From the NCBI GenBank assembly GCA_044326545.1, contig JBIRBM010000001.1:186001-250000 (forward strand): a stretch of DNA of 64,000 bases, read 5' to 3'. This document shows positions 50,651 through 60,025 of this stretch, piece after piece. The notes below the pieces were generated by a model that saw only the letters and a program-made list of their open reading frames with translations, was not told the DNA's origin and made no database searches. Source of the stretch: JANWJE01 sp044326545 (GTDB taxonomy: Bacteria; Chlamydiota; Chlamydiia; Chlamydiales; Parachlamydiaceae). The position numbers and the translations under genes were made by a program. How positions within the stretch are numbered: position 1 is the first letter of the stretch; each line of letters begins with the position of its first letter.

Positions 50651-50753
50651 ACGAGGATTGATGTCTGTAAAGAAAAAAAAGCCTTCCCGTTTGACATTCT
50701 TTCTTTTTTTCGCAGAAATGTCTTCTGAAAGATTTCTAAAAAAAGGCTAAACA

Positions 50754-51956
50754 ATGTCAAAAGTGAGTGAAGACTTAAGGCTTGAGCGAACGGGCGATGT
50801 GATGGAACTCAATCTCGGTCCTCAGCACCCCTCAACGCATGGCGTCTTGCGAATGAAATTAAAACTCGATGGAGAGGTTGTCTTATCTGCAGAACCTGTC
50901 ATTGGCTATTTACATACCGGGATTGAAAAGGAGTGTGAGTATCGCACCTATTTTCAGGTATTTCCCTTAATCGATCGGCTCGATTACCTTTGCGGTCCAA
51001 TGGAAGAACATGGATATGCCTCTGCAATGGAAAAATTAATGAAGGTCGATGTTCCTGAGCGAGCCCAGGTCATTCGAGTGATCATCATGGAGCTTGCGCG
51101 GATTGCAAGTCATTTAATCTGGGTTGGAACAAGCGCTCTTGAACTCAATATGTCATCCATTTATATGTATGCATTTGCCGAAAGAGAAAAAATTTTAGAC
51201 ATTATAGAGGGGTATTCAGGGGCGCGCATGTTTCCAAATACCTGGCGGATTGGAGGAATGTCTCGCGACTTAAATTCCGGATTTGAAGAACAGGTCAGCG
51301 ATTTTCTTAAACATTTTCCTGCAACATGGACAGATCTCCATCACCTTCTAACCAATCATTATGTCTGGTGCGAAAGATTGCAGGGGATTGCCCTCATCAA
51401 TGAAGAGACTTGCAAGCAATTCATGTGCACGGGGCCCGTTCTTCGAGGAGCCGGTGTCCCCTATGATATTCGGAAGGCTTATCCCTATTGTGGATATGAA
51501 GAGTACACATTTGATATTCCGATCCAAACCACAGCCGATGCCTATGCCCGCTATCTGATCCGGATGGAAGAGATGAGGCAAAGTGGATCGATTATCGAGC
51601 AGGCTTTAGCGAAGCTCAAGCCCGGCCCTGTGATAACCGATAATCGAAAAGTGGCGCTTCCCCCTCGTCAAGAGCTTGCTCGAAGCATGGAGGCGGTGAT
51701 CCACCAGTTCAAGTTGGTGAGCGAAGGGATTCGCCCCCCTTGCGGCGAAGTGTACCACGCTGTTGAGTCTCCTCGAGGGGAGTTGGGGTTTTATGTGGTC
51801 AGCGATGGAACCCATCGTCCTTATCGATTAAGAGTCCGTTCTCCCTCTTTCCCTCACATTCAAGTGTTGAAAAAAGTGTTGCAGGGTCATCTTTTATCCG
51901 ACGTTGTCGTGGCGATTGCAAGCGTTGACCCTATTTTAGGAGATGTAGACCGATAA
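50754..51956 (+). CDS. nuoD: NADH-quinone oxidoreductase subunit D
   Basis: A 400-residue 49-kDa-type subunit that forms the quinone pocket with NuoB. It shows NLGPQHPSTHGVLRMKL at the N-terminus, PVIGYLHTGIEKECEYRTY and the C-terminal PSFPHIQVLKKVLQGHLLSDVVVAIASVDPILGDVDR. AAAGG lies about eight bases before the ATG. Its stop shares one base with the nuoE start (TAATG). Confidence 0.97.
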   Translation: MSKVSEDLRLERTGDVMELNLGPQHPSTHGVLRMKLKLDGEVVLSAEPVIGYLHTGIEKECEYRTYFQVFPLIDRLDYLCGPMEEHGYASAMEKLMKVDVPERAQVIRVIIMELARIASHLIWVGTSALELNMSSIYMYAFAEREKILDIIEGYSGARMFPNTWRIGGMSRDLNSGFEEQVSDFLKHFPATWTDLHHLLTNHYVWCERLQGIALINEETCKQFMCTGPVLRGAGVPYDIRKAYPYCGYEEYTFDIPIQTTADAYARYLIRMEEMRQSGSIIEQALAKLKPGPVITDNRKVALPPRQELARSMEAVIHQFKLVSEGIRPPCGEVYHAVESPRGELGFYVVSDGTHRPYRLRVRSPSFPHIQVLKKVLQGHLLSDVVVAIASVDPILGDVDR

Positions 51957-52471
51957 TGCTGACTGAAACAACAAAGCAGGCAATTTTAGCGTTGCAAATG
52001 GAATATCCACAGAAACGCTCCGCCCTTATTCCGGCCCTTCACTTAGCGCAAGCGCAAGTGGGATATCTTCCTCTTAAGGTGCAAGAAGAGGTGGCCGCCC
52101 TTTTTTCCCTTGATGTGACCCAAGTGCATGCCGTCGTCACATTTTACGACATGTTTTATGAGGAACCGGTTGGGAAGCATCTTATCCATGTGTGCAAAAA
52201 TATCTCGTGTATGCTCAGAGGATCTGATGAATTGATGAGACATCTTTGCCGGCGCCTTAATGTCAAGCCGGGAGAGAGATCCGCAGATGGCGAATTTACG
52301 GTGATCCCCTCTGAATGTTTAGCCGCTTGCGACCGAGCTCCCATGATGTTAGTGGATGAAAAAGTAGTGGGACCTGTCAAGCTAGAAGAGGTGGATCACA
52401 TTCTTGAAGAGGCTAAAAGGGGGATTGGACGCCCAGCTCCCGTGGAAAAAGCTGAGGTCAAGCATGGATGA
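51956..52471 (+). CDS. nuoE: NADH-quinone oxidoreductase subunit E
   Basis: A 171-residue thioredoxin-fold 2Fe-2S subunit of the NADH-dehydrogenase module. Four Cys ligands are arranged as CKNISC (C-x4-C) and ECLAAC (C-x3-C). VTFYDMFYEEPVGKH is typical. The start overlaps the nuoD stop by one base and the end overlaps nuoF by eight bases. Confidence 0.95.
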   Translation: MLTETTKQAILALQMEYPQKRSALIPALHLAQAQVGYLPLKVQEEVAALFSLDVTQVHAVVTFYDMFYEEPVGKHLIHVCKNISCMLRGSDELMRHLCRRLNVKPGERSADGEFTVIPSECLAACDRAPMMLVDEKVVGPVKLEEVDHILEEAKRGIGRPAPVEKAEVKHG

Positions 52472-53777
52472 AAAGCGCGTTTTGATGACACATGTTCACG
52501 TGCCGGGGCAGGCCGATATTGCAACGTATGAACGAAATGGGGGATATCAAGCCATTCGCCGGGCCATTCCTCATAAAGCTCCTGAAGAGATCACGGAAAT
52601 GGTCAAACAATCAGGGCTCCGAGGACGTGGAGGGGCTGGATTTCTCACCGGAGTGAAGTGGGAATTTATCCCCAAAGATCAGACGATCTCTAAATATGTG
52701 GTGTGTAATTGCGATGAAAGTGAACCGGGCACCTTTAAAGATCGATTATTAATTGAGCGTGACCCTCACCAATTAATCGAGGGAATCATCTTGGCAAGCT
52801 ATGCCATTGGTGCTCATTTTGCCTTTATTTATTGCCGAGGAGAGTTTTATGGTGGAATATCGATTTTACGCGAAGCCGTCAAGCAAGCAAAAAAGAGGGG
52901 GTATCTTGGAGAACATCTCCTAGGATCTCAATTTTCTTTGCAAATCATTGTCCATCCAGGTGCCGGCGCCTATATTGCCGGGGAAGAAACAGCTTTGCTC
53001 AACTCATTAGAAGGGGATCGCGCAACCCCAAGATTAAAACCCCCTTTTCCTGCTGTGGCCGGTCTTTATGGAAAACCAACGATTATTAACAATGTGGAAA
53101 CCCTTTGCAATGTGGTCCACATTGTCAATCGGGGAGTGGAATGGTATCGGAGCTTGAGTCAGTGCTCACAAGACACAGGGACAAAAATTTTTCAGGTAAG
53201 CGGGCAGGTTCTTCGACCGGGGTGTTATGAATTTCCTTTAGGAATTTCGCTAAGAGAGGTCTTAGAGGCAGCCGGCTGGATGTTGCCTGGAAGGGAATTT
53301 AAAGCGTGTTATCCGGGAGGATCCTCTTGTTCTTTACTAACGGCGCGTCATTTGGATATCTCGATGAATTTTGAAGCATTGGCAAAGGAAGGGTCTGCTT
53401 TAGGAACAGCGTCCATTATTGTGATGGATGATACGGCAGATATGGTCAAAGTCGCCCATCGTCTGATGGAGTTTTATCAGAACGAATCGTGTGGAAAATG
53501 CACCCCCTGCCGCGAGGGGACTCGATGGATGGTACAAGTACTGGCTCGCATTGAGGCAGGGGAGGGAACTTTCTCAGATTTGCCATTGATTGAACAAGTG
53601 TGCAATAGCATGGCCGTGACCTCTTTTTGCCCTTTGGCTGCCGGAGCTGCTCCTCCTGTTGTGAGTGCAATCCAAGAATTTAGAAGTGAGTTCGAGTCTT
53701 ATATTCGGAAAAATCCCAAGGCTAACGGCCATCCTTCGATGAAAATTTCGTATCCCTACTTGAAAGTCCTCCCTTAA
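52464..53777 (+). CDS. nuoF: NADH-quinone oxidoreductase subunit F
   Basis: A 437-residue NADH- and FMN-binding subunit. It shows the NADH loop GRGGAGFLTGVKWEF, CNCDESEPGTFKDR, HPGAGAYIAGEETALLNSLEG, and the 4Fe-4S motif ESCGKCTPCREGT with the distal Cys in NSMAVTSFCPL. The ATG at 52464 has GAGG seven bases upstream. It is preferred over the longer in-frame ATG inside nuoE. It is the NADH entry point of complex I. Confidence 0.96.
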   Translation: MDEKRVLMTHVHVPGQADIATYERNGGYQAIRRAIPHKAPEEITEMVKQSGLRGRGGAGFLTGVKWEFIPKDQTISKYVVCNCDESEPGTFKDRLLIERDPHQLIEGIILASYAIGAHFAFIYCRGEFYGGISILREAVKQAKKRGYLGEHLLGSQFSLQIIVHPGAGAYIAGEETALLNSLEGDRATPRLKPPFPAVAGLYGKPTIINNVETLCNVVHIVNRGVEWYRSLSQCSQDTGTKIFQVSGQVLRPGCYEFPLGISLREVLEAAGWMLPGREFKACYPGGSSCSLLTARHLDISMNFEALAKEGSALGTASIIVMDDTADMVKVAHRLMEFYQNESCGKCTPCREGTRWMVQVLARIEAGEGTFSDLPLIEQVCNSMAVTSFCPLAAGAAPPVVSAIQEFRSEFESYIRKNPKANGHPSMKISYPYLKVLP

Positions 53778-53793
53778 CCTCAATGAACGTGAA

Positions 53794-56181
53794 ATGATGA
53801 GTGACATGACACAAACGGCTCCGATGGTAAATTTGACAATTGATCATCAATGTATCACGGTCCCTCAAGGAACAACTGTTTATCAAGCAAGCAAGCAGCT
53901 TGGGATTGAGATTCCCATTTTTTGTTATCTCGATCGCCTTCCTCCTTTTGGCGCTTGCCGCGTTTGCATGGTCGAAGTTGACAAAATGAGCAAACCCCAA
54001 ACGTCGTGTACCCTTGAAGCCAAAGAGGGAATGGTTGTGAGGACGCAGAGTGCGATGGCCAGTGAGGCGCGTAAGGAGATGATTGAATTTTTACTCCTCA
54101 ATCATCCCCTCGATTGCCCTATTTGTGATCGAGGAGGGGAATGTCCTTTGCAAGAGAATGCGCTGCGGTATGGTCCGGGTCTTAGCCGCTTTTTCGAAGA
54201 AAAGAGGCATTTTAAAAAAGGGGTCCCCCTCGGGCCTGTTTTGATGCTCGATCGAGAACGATGCATTGTCTGTGCCCGCTGCACCCGTTTTAGCGATCTG
54301 ATCTCGGGTGATCATGCCCTTGAATTTATTGAAAGAGGGTATAAAACTGAAGTGGGGACTCCCGGAGGAAGAGCGGCAGAATCAAAATTTATTGGCAACA
54401 CCATTATGATTTGCCCCGTTGGGGCATTAACAAGTCAAGTTTATCGATTTAGGGCTCGTCCATGGGATAATGATTCTACTGAAAGTTCCTGCACTTTATG
54501 TCCGGTAGGATGCAGCATGATGTTAGATTCTCGAGATGGAGAAATCATGCGGACAAGATCGCGGGAAAATCGGGATCTCAATGACATATGGCTATGCGAC
54601 AAAGGGTGGTTTGGATATGAGTTCGCCTACAGCGCTGAGCGTTTAATGCACCCTCTGATTCGTCGAAATGGTTTGTTGGAGCCAGCTTCTTGGGATGAGG
54701 CGCTCTCTCTTGTGGCAACAACAATTGAATTGAAAAAAAAAGAGGGGAAAATTGCAGGATTCGGGGGGAATCCATTGACTTTCGAAGAAAATGATCTGTT
54801 TCAACAATTGATGCGAAAAGGAGCCGGCACCCCTCATCTTGATCACCGGATCGGAATGCCTTTGCTCACAATTGAAGAAGAGGGGATTTGCCCCGGAATG
54901 GAAATCATGATAAAGGAGTGTGAAGAGCTAGCATTTGCTGCGTTGATTGGCTTAGATCTCACCGAAGAGTTTCCCTTAATTTGGCTTCGCCTCCGTCAGG
55001 CGATCAATAAAGGGGCTCATGTTGCATTTATGGGCCATTTTTCCCCTGAAATTTCCCCTTATTTATCACAGACGACTTTACATCGACCCGGTGAAGAACT
55101 CCAGACATTGAAAAAGCAGCTTCCCTCTTTGATTGAAATGGCTAAACAAGGGAAAAAAGGGGCATTTTTTATTGGATCTCAGTATTTGAGGTCTCCTGAT
55201 CGGCGGGCAATTTTATCGCTATTATTGCAATGGCGCCAAGATTACCCCTCTATCAGTTTAAATAGCATGGAGGGAAGGGGAAATAGTCTTGGGGCGCGTT
55301 TGGCCGGATTGCGCCCTGATGCCGGCCCTTTTGCAGAGCCTTTGCCTTATTGCGGGATGAATGCTGCCCAAGTGCTTGAAACTGGAGCAAAAGAGGGATG
55401 GGGGATGTTGTATGTTGTCGGGGCAAATCCTGCTTTGAAGTTTCCTTCAATGCTATGGGAAAGAGCGAGATCTAAAACTGAGTTTTTGGTTGTTCAAGAT
55501 CTTTTTTTAACCGAGACGGCAAGGGAAGCTGATGTTGTCCTCCCCAGCTTGAACTTTCTTGAAAAAACGGGGAGTTTTGTCAATATTGAAGGAAGGATTC
55601 AGTCTCTAAACCCTGGTAAAGAAATTCCGCAAGGACTCTATAGCGATGGTGATATTTTTAAGGAAATTGGTAAAAAGTTAACCCCTCCTCTTGGGTTTAA
55701 TCCTTTGCCTCTTGCACGATTGCGCTCAGACCTTGTCTTCTTAAAAAAACATCCATTTGTCGAACGAGGCGAAAGGGTCGAGAAAAAAGAGGAGGAAGAG
55801 GAGGGAAGCGAGGGGCGTTTTCTTTTAGCCAGTTTTAGCCACTCCCTTTTTGACTGCGGTGTGAGAATGAACCACAATTTGCATTTGCGCAAGCTTGTTA
55901 AACAGCCGATGTTTCGTCTTTCGGCAAAAGAAGGAGAGCGGCAAGGAATACGCGAGGGGCAGAGAGTGCGATTGGGTGCTAATGGCCGGTTTTTAGATGG
56001 AGACGTTCAATTTGATGAGCAAGTGGTCGATGGAGTGGTGGTGATTCCAATGGGGTTTGAAAAGGAGATGCCGATTTACGAATTAGGGTTTCCTTTAATG
56101 AATGGATTGAAGGTTCACATTTTCCCTATACCTGAAAATGAGCACGCTTTTAACCCCGCGTTTTTTCCTGGGCCCAAATAA
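53794..56181 (+). CDS. nuoG: NADH-quinone oxidoreductase subunit G
   Basis: A 795-residue 75-kDa-type subunit. The N-terminal 2Fe-2S site is CYLDRLPPFGACRVC...C. An HPLDCPICDRGGECPLQ cluster (N5-type) follows, then CIVCARCTRF and the extra CTLCPVGCSM cluster, and a molybdopterin-oxidoreductase-like C-terminal half. A Glu/Lys-rich insertion (KKEEEEEGSEG) lies near residue 665. ATGs at 53797 and 53806 are alternatives. It is the last nuo gene in the window; nuoH-N do not follow. Confidence 0.96.
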   Translation: MMSDMTQTAPMVNLTIDHQCITVPQGTTVYQASKQLGIEIPIFCYLDRLPPFGACRVCMVEVDKMSKPQTSCTLEAKEGMVVRTQSAMASEARKEMIEFLLLNHPLDCPICDRGGECPLQENALRYGPGLSRFFEEKRHFKKGVPLGPVLMLDRERCIVCARCTRFSDLISGDHALEFIERGYKTEVGTPGGRAAESKFIGNTIMICPVGALTSQVYRFRARPWDNDSTESSCTLCPVGCSMMLDSRDGEIMRTRSRENRDLNDIWLCDKGWFGYEFAYSAERLMHPLIRRNGLLEPASWDEALSLVATTIELKKKEGKIAGFGGNPLTFEENDLFQQLMRKGAGTPHLDHRIGMPLLTIEEEGICPGMEIMIKECEELAFAALIGLDLTEEFPLIWLRLRQAINKGAHVAFMGHFSPEISPYLSQTTLHRPGEELQTLKKQLPSLIEMAKQGKKGAFFIGSQYLRSPDRRAILSLLLQWRQDYPSISLNSMEGRGNSLGARLAGLRPDAGPFAEPLPYCGMNAAQVLETGAKEGWGMLYVVGANPALKFPSMLWERARSKTEFLVVQDLFLTETAREADVVLPSLNFLEKTGSFVNIEGRIQSLNPGKEIPQGLYSDGDIFKEIGKKLTPPLGFNPLPLARLRSDLVFLKKHPFVERGERVEKKEEEEEGSEGRFLLASFSHSLFDCGVRMNHNLHLRKLVKQPMFRLSAKEGERQGIREGQRVRLGANGRFLDGDVQFDEQVVDGVVVIPMGFEKEMPIYELGFPLMNGLKVHIFPIPENEHAFNPAFFPGPK

Positions 56182-56194
56182 CACTCCTGGTGCG

Positions 56195-56230
56195 TAAGAT
56201 GAGGTTCTAAGATGAGGTTCTAAGATGAGA
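56195..56230 (+). repeat. 13-bp tandem repeat downstream of nuoG
   Basis: TAAGATGAGGTTC occurs twice head to tail (56195-56207 and 56208-56220) and is followed by the partial third copy TAAGATGAGA. It grows out of a GTGCGTAAGATGAGG sequence related to the dispersed 15-mer. Confidence 0.8.
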
Positions 56231-56326
56231 GAATCAAAAAAATGTAAAAAAATTTTGACGATATGTCAAGTGATGTGATTTGAGTAAATGATGCCCTTCA
56301 ATTAGAGGTAGTAAAGGAGTTTTGAT

Positions 56327-57865
56327 ATGCAAGTGAAATGTTCTGCTTTTTTCCGGCAGTGTCTGTTTTTTGTTTTCTCTTTGATGTATGGTTTAGGTGC
56401 TCATGCTGAAGATGAGTGGACTGATTTAACTTCGTCAACCAAACCCTCATTTCGATATTCAGCTGCGATGGCTTATCGTCTGAATGTAAATGATGTCATT
56501 CTCTTTGGAGGTGCAGTTGGAGGGCAAATAGGAGGAGTCAATCCATCGAAAGTTTATGATGATATGTGGAGAGGGACTTATGTGAACGGTCAATATAATT
56601 GGGAAGATTTAACTCCTAATAAAAAGCCGACTTACGGCGGGCATTGGCCAAGTCCTCGCTACGCGAGTGCGGCAGCCTCAAATCTTGTCAATGATGATAT
56701 CCTCATGTACGGTGGTCACAATCAATCATCGGTGAGTTCGACAACATATCTTCTGACAAAAGCAAATGAATGGTGGACTATTTCAGCTAATGTTCCCTCT
56801 AAACGATATTTTGCGAACATGGTCTATTTTGGAACAAGCAAAGGGGGCTCCGGTTCATTCAATGGGCAGCCGATTTTTATTCTCTTTGGAGGGCAAAAGA
56901 ATGAAGACGTTTATTTTAACGAAGTGTGGGCTCTATCTTATTATTGGAATGGAGCGGCAAAAAGCTATTCTACTCTTTGGGTGAAATTACCGGTTCAGAA
57001 TTCCCCCGCCATTCCTGATCCGCGAGCGGAAATGTCGATGGTGAATCATCCTGATGGTAAAGAGGGATTCAATGTTGTTGTATTTGGAGGAAAAACGGGA
57101 CAAGCCTCGAATACAGCAACCAATCAATTATGGGTCATGAAACCAAGTATCATCTATTACCCCAGCAGCACGGTATCGTCTGTTGAATGGAAAGAGGTGA
57201 CTCCTCTTGCTTCTCCCTCTCCCCGTTATGGGCAGAGCATGACGTATGATTCACTCCTTCGTCAATTTGTGATGTATGGTGGGTATGATAGTTCAGGTAA
57301 TGTGCTTGGGGACACTTGGATATTGCATTATGATTCAAATCTAGATCTTTACAGCTGGGAAAACATCAATTCTTCTTTATCTCCCCCTCTTTTGGGTTTG
57401 GCTTCAATGGTTTATGATAGAAAATCTCAATTTTCCCTTCTTTTTGGAGGACAAACCAGTGGCGGAGGTTCCCTTAATTTAACGTACGGTTTTAATGTCC
57501 CGGCCAAAACAGTTGAGATTGTGGGGGCTAAGCGAATCGAGGTGACTTCTCAAGCGCGTATTAAAAGGCCAAGAAAAGCCTGCTATGATCTCATTAAAGT
57601 CAGAGTGGCGATTGGTCTTCCTCTTGTCGTGCAGTTTAAGGCATTTCGCAATGCAGCCTTAACAAAATTAGACCAAGAGATTCCAAATGATCAACCTATA
57701 GCCGAATTCAAAATACCTGTAAGAAATTGCAGTAAGCCTGGACGTTATTGGATTACCGCTGTTGATGCGGAGGGTCATGAAACGGCTGCAACATTTGTTA
57801 AAATTAAAGCAAAGAGGAAAAACGCTCACTTTCCCAACAAGCATGCAGATTGTGGGTGTTTTTAG
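56327..57865 (+). CDS. Secreted kelch-repeat protein
   Basis: A 512-residue protein with a signal peptide (FFRQCLFFVFSLMYGLGAHA, cleavage after about residue 27). Six kelch-type blades follow, marked by hydrophobic-hydrophobic-GG strands: ILFGGAVGG, ILMYGGHNQ, ILFGGQKNE, VVFGGKTG, VMYGGYDSSG and LLFGGQTSG. Each block also has a Trp strand (WTDL, WEDL, WWTI, WVKL, WKEV, WENI). A C-terminal ~120-residue domain (KTVEIVGAKRIEVTSQARI...) is Ig-like in appearance and ends CGCF. AAAGGAG lies seven bases before the ATG. A surface or periplasmic adhesion/binding role is plausible but unproven. Confidence 0.82.
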   Translation: MQVKCSAFFRQCLFFVFSLMYGLGAHAEDEWTDLTSSTKPSFRYSAAMAYRLNVNDVILFGGAVGGQIGGVNPSKVYDDMWRGTYVNGQYNWEDLTPNKKPTYGGHWPSPRYASAAASNLVNDDILMYGGHNQSSVSSTTYLLTKANEWWTISANVPSKRYFANMVYFGTSKGGSGSFNGQPIFILFGGQKNEDVYFNEVWALSYYWNGAAKSYSTLWVKLPVQNSPAIPDPRAEMSMVNHPDGKEGFNVVVFGGKTGQASNTATNQLWVMKPSIIYYPSSTVSSVEWKEVTPLASPSPRYGQSMTYDSLLRQFVMYGGYDSSGNVLGDTWILHYDSNLDLYSWENINSSLSPPLLGLASMVYDRKSQFSLLFGGQTSGGGSLNLTYGFNVPAKTVEIVGAKRIEVTSQARIKRPRKACYDLIKVRVAIGLPLVVQFKAFRNAALTKLDQEIPNDQPIAEFKIPVRNCSKPGRYWITAVDAEGHETAATFVKIKAKRKNAHFPNKHADCGCF

Positions 57866-57910
57866 CCTTTGTTCTCAATGATGGTTGATCCGGCCCGTTT
57901 TGAGATCGAA

Positions 57911-57938
57911 GTAGAAGGGGAGATAGACTCCCTTCTAC
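57911..57938. terminator. Stem-loop between convergent kelch and PLD genes
   Basis: GTAGAAGGGGAG (57911-57922) pairs with CTCCCTTCTAC (57928-57938), with one bulged G and a five-base loop. It overlaps the stop codon of the PLD gene and lies 45 bases after the kelch gene, so it can serve either transcript. Confidence 0.5.
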
Positions 57939-59836
57939 CCGATTAATGGGGCCATCATCTTATGCAAAAACGCTTGGAAATAGTCTGAGGTCGTTAAAAT
58001 TGTTGGATTTTCAATTTTTTTAGAATACTGAATATCAAGATCACAAATCTTCATCGTCTCTTCAGCAAATTGTTTTGATCTGGCAAAAAAATTGAGTTCG
58101 TGATCGGATGCTGTTTCTAAACTTTTGTATCCTAAATTACTACTTCCTGCAATCACACGGTCATCGATGAGAATGACTTTTTTATGATTTCCTTTTTTGA
58201 TTTGTTGAAATTCGTACACCTCAACAGCTTCTTTTCTTTCTTCTGATAGAGAATTGATCAGATAAGCGTAGTTACATTTATTTCTTGGGCCGAATGCAAA
58301 ATGAGAGGACGGGCAATCTTTGTAGATTCCAGATGTAATAATTTTAATGTTGACTCCTCGCTCGGCAGCCTCAATGAGAGCTTTCATAATCCGCTGACTG
58401 GGATGGAAATACATGTGGTTAATGACAATCCGTTTTTTTGCGCTTTGAATTCTCTTTTCCAGCTCTTGAGCGAATTTACTAAAATTGTGCTCAGGACCCG
58501 AAGCAAAAATCTGACAAGCCACATCAGAGCTCTTCTTCTTTGAGTCATCAAAGTAAGGAACTTTTGTTTTAATGCTGTCCCAATTTGGAATCGGTGTCTT
58601 TAATAATTGAATGACAAGATTATCTTCTTGGTTAATCTCTGTTGAACGCCCTGTAAAAACACCTAATTGATTGACATTAAAATGATGGGGTTCAAATGAA
58701 TTGTTCAGCATTCGATTATATTGCTGCCAGCGATGACATAATAAAAGCATTTGTTTATAGACCTGTTTTCCAATCGAATTTTTTCCTCCTTCGCATCGGA
58801 AAACAAAATCCATATCACGGAAATTTCCAGGGATCAACTTTCCTATGAATCCATCATCGGCGTTTGGGTTAAGAGAGAGGGTGGAGGAGGGCAATTGGCT
58901 TGCGTTTGTTAAAGGGAAAACCGTCTCCCCACTGATTGGCAAAGTAGGTAACTCTGGAGGTTGTTCAGGCAAGTCTATCAAATCAGAAGAACACATGTCA
59001 CCTTTAAGAGCGATTTCTCTGTCGAAAATCTCTCTTTGTCGTGCTTGGTTTTTTAGGAATTCATCTTTTGTTAAATGATCCAAACCGGTTTGAGCAAAAT
59101 TATCTTTTACCCCGCTTCCACCTAAAATGAAATATTTGCCATAGTCGATCACCGTACATTTTGTATGATTTGTACTCTTTTTTAAACCGGTGGAAACATG
59201 CCAAATATCAGGGCTTTCAACTAAAGAAAAGTTATTTGGAAATTGGGTTGATAATTTTTGAATTGTTTTTGCATTCCCATTTTTAATGAAATTTGGAGAC
59301 GAAAGGATAATGACCTTTAAGTGAGGTTTTTTTTTAATTTGAGCTTCAACGAGTCTTAAAAAATTAGCAAAACTCGTTCCCCCGCAATAATTGCCTGATA
59401 AGACAATGTTATGCTCAGCTGCCTTGATCAGATCTTCTCTCCAGACTTCAGTGTCAGCGCAATGCTCGGTTGGAATGGCTTGACACTTTCCTTGAAGACC
59501 CGATACTTCAAATTTTTTGACTTGTTCTGCATTTTGAAAGACGATTCCAGCTGTCTCGCAAATCTGTTTATAGTTGGAGTAGTTTGAGCTATAATAGAGG
59601 AATGAACTTCCGATAAATCCTGCGCTTCCAATGACGAAAACCTTAAAAGAGGCGATTCCCAGGGCCATAAGACATGCGATTGCAGCTAAAGCAACAAACG
59701 TAATGTTTCTTAATTTTTCTGCGGCGTCTACCCATTTTGTTTTCTGATGACAACAGACATTTCCACTCGATCCCGGGCTATGGTAGCCAAAAGATGAATT
59801 CTGTAATCTATAATTACAATTTTTTAATTCATTCAT
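57935..59836 (-). CDS. Phospholipase D superfamily protein with Inc-like hydrophobic hairpin
   Basis: A 633-residue protein with two HKD motifs: HTKCTVID with GGSG following (His224, Lys226, Asp231) and HKKVILID with AGSSN following (His551, Lys553, Asp558). This makes it a complete two-domain PLD fold. Residues about 44-85 hold two adjacent hydrophobic helices (ITFVALAAIACLMALGIASF and KVFVIGSAGFIGSSFLYYSS) with a tiny turn, the bilobed pattern of chlamydial inclusion-membrane proteins. There is no classical signal peptide. AAGAGG lies seven bases before the ATG. Substrate may be phospholipid, but PLD folds also include nucleases and cardiolipin synthases. Confidence 0.85.
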   Translation of the reverse strand: MNELKNCNYRLQNSSFGYHSPGSSGNVCCHQKTKWVDAAEKLRNITFVALAAIACLMALGIASFKVFVIGSAGFIGSSFLYYSSNYSNYKQICETAGIVFQNAEQVKKFEVSGLQGKCQAIPTEHCADTEVWREDLIKAAEHNIVLSGNYCGGTSFANFLRLVEAQIKKKPHLKVIILSSPNFIKNGNAKTIQKLSTQFPNNFSLVESPDIWHVSTGLKKSTNHTKCTVIDYGKYFILGGSGVKDNFAQTGLDHLTKDEFLKNQARQREIFDREIALKGDMCSSDLIDLPEQPPELPTLPISGETVFPLTNASQLPSSTLSLNPNADDGFIGKLIPGNFRDMDFVFRCEGGKNSIGKQVYKQMLLLCHRWQQYNRMLNNSFEPHHFNVNQLGVFTGRSTEINQEDNLVIQLLKTPIPNWDSIKTKVPYFDDSKKKSSDVACQIFASGPEHNFSKFAQELEKRIQSAKKRIVINHMYFHPSQRIMKALIEAAERGVNIKIITSGIYKDCPSSHFAFGPRNKCNYAYLINSLSEERKEAVEVYEFQQIKKGNHKKVILIDDRVIAGSSNLGYKSLETASDHELNFFARSKQFAEETMKICDLDIQYSKKIENPTILTTSDYFQAFLHKMMAPLIG

Positions 59837-59996
59837 TTAAGCGCCTCTTTTTTTTTAAACATATTGTAACTAAAAAGTGCTTTTTTATCAATTCTTATTT
59901 TTATGATGTTTTCATTATTTATTTTTATTATTTTTATTTTTATGTTTTCTTAACATTAAATAAACATTAAATTTAAAAATAAAATTAATTAATTGT

Positions 59997-60025
59997 TTGA
60001 TTCGTTTTTTTTACTGTGCTATCAT
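59997..60025 (+). promoter_or_regulatory. Candidate promoter of the giant gene
   Basis: TTGATT (59997-60002) and TATCAT (60020-60025) are separated by 17 bases, 39 bases before the ATG at 60064. The surrounding spacer from 59837 is almost entirely A/T. AAGGT near 60052 supplies a ribosome site. Confidence 0.4.

Noticed and set aside
50651..50753. Possible small gene or hairpin between nuoC and nuoD
   Set aside because: AAGCCTT and AAGGCT could pair over a long distance, but the stem is short. The short frame there is a shadow of the nuoC end.
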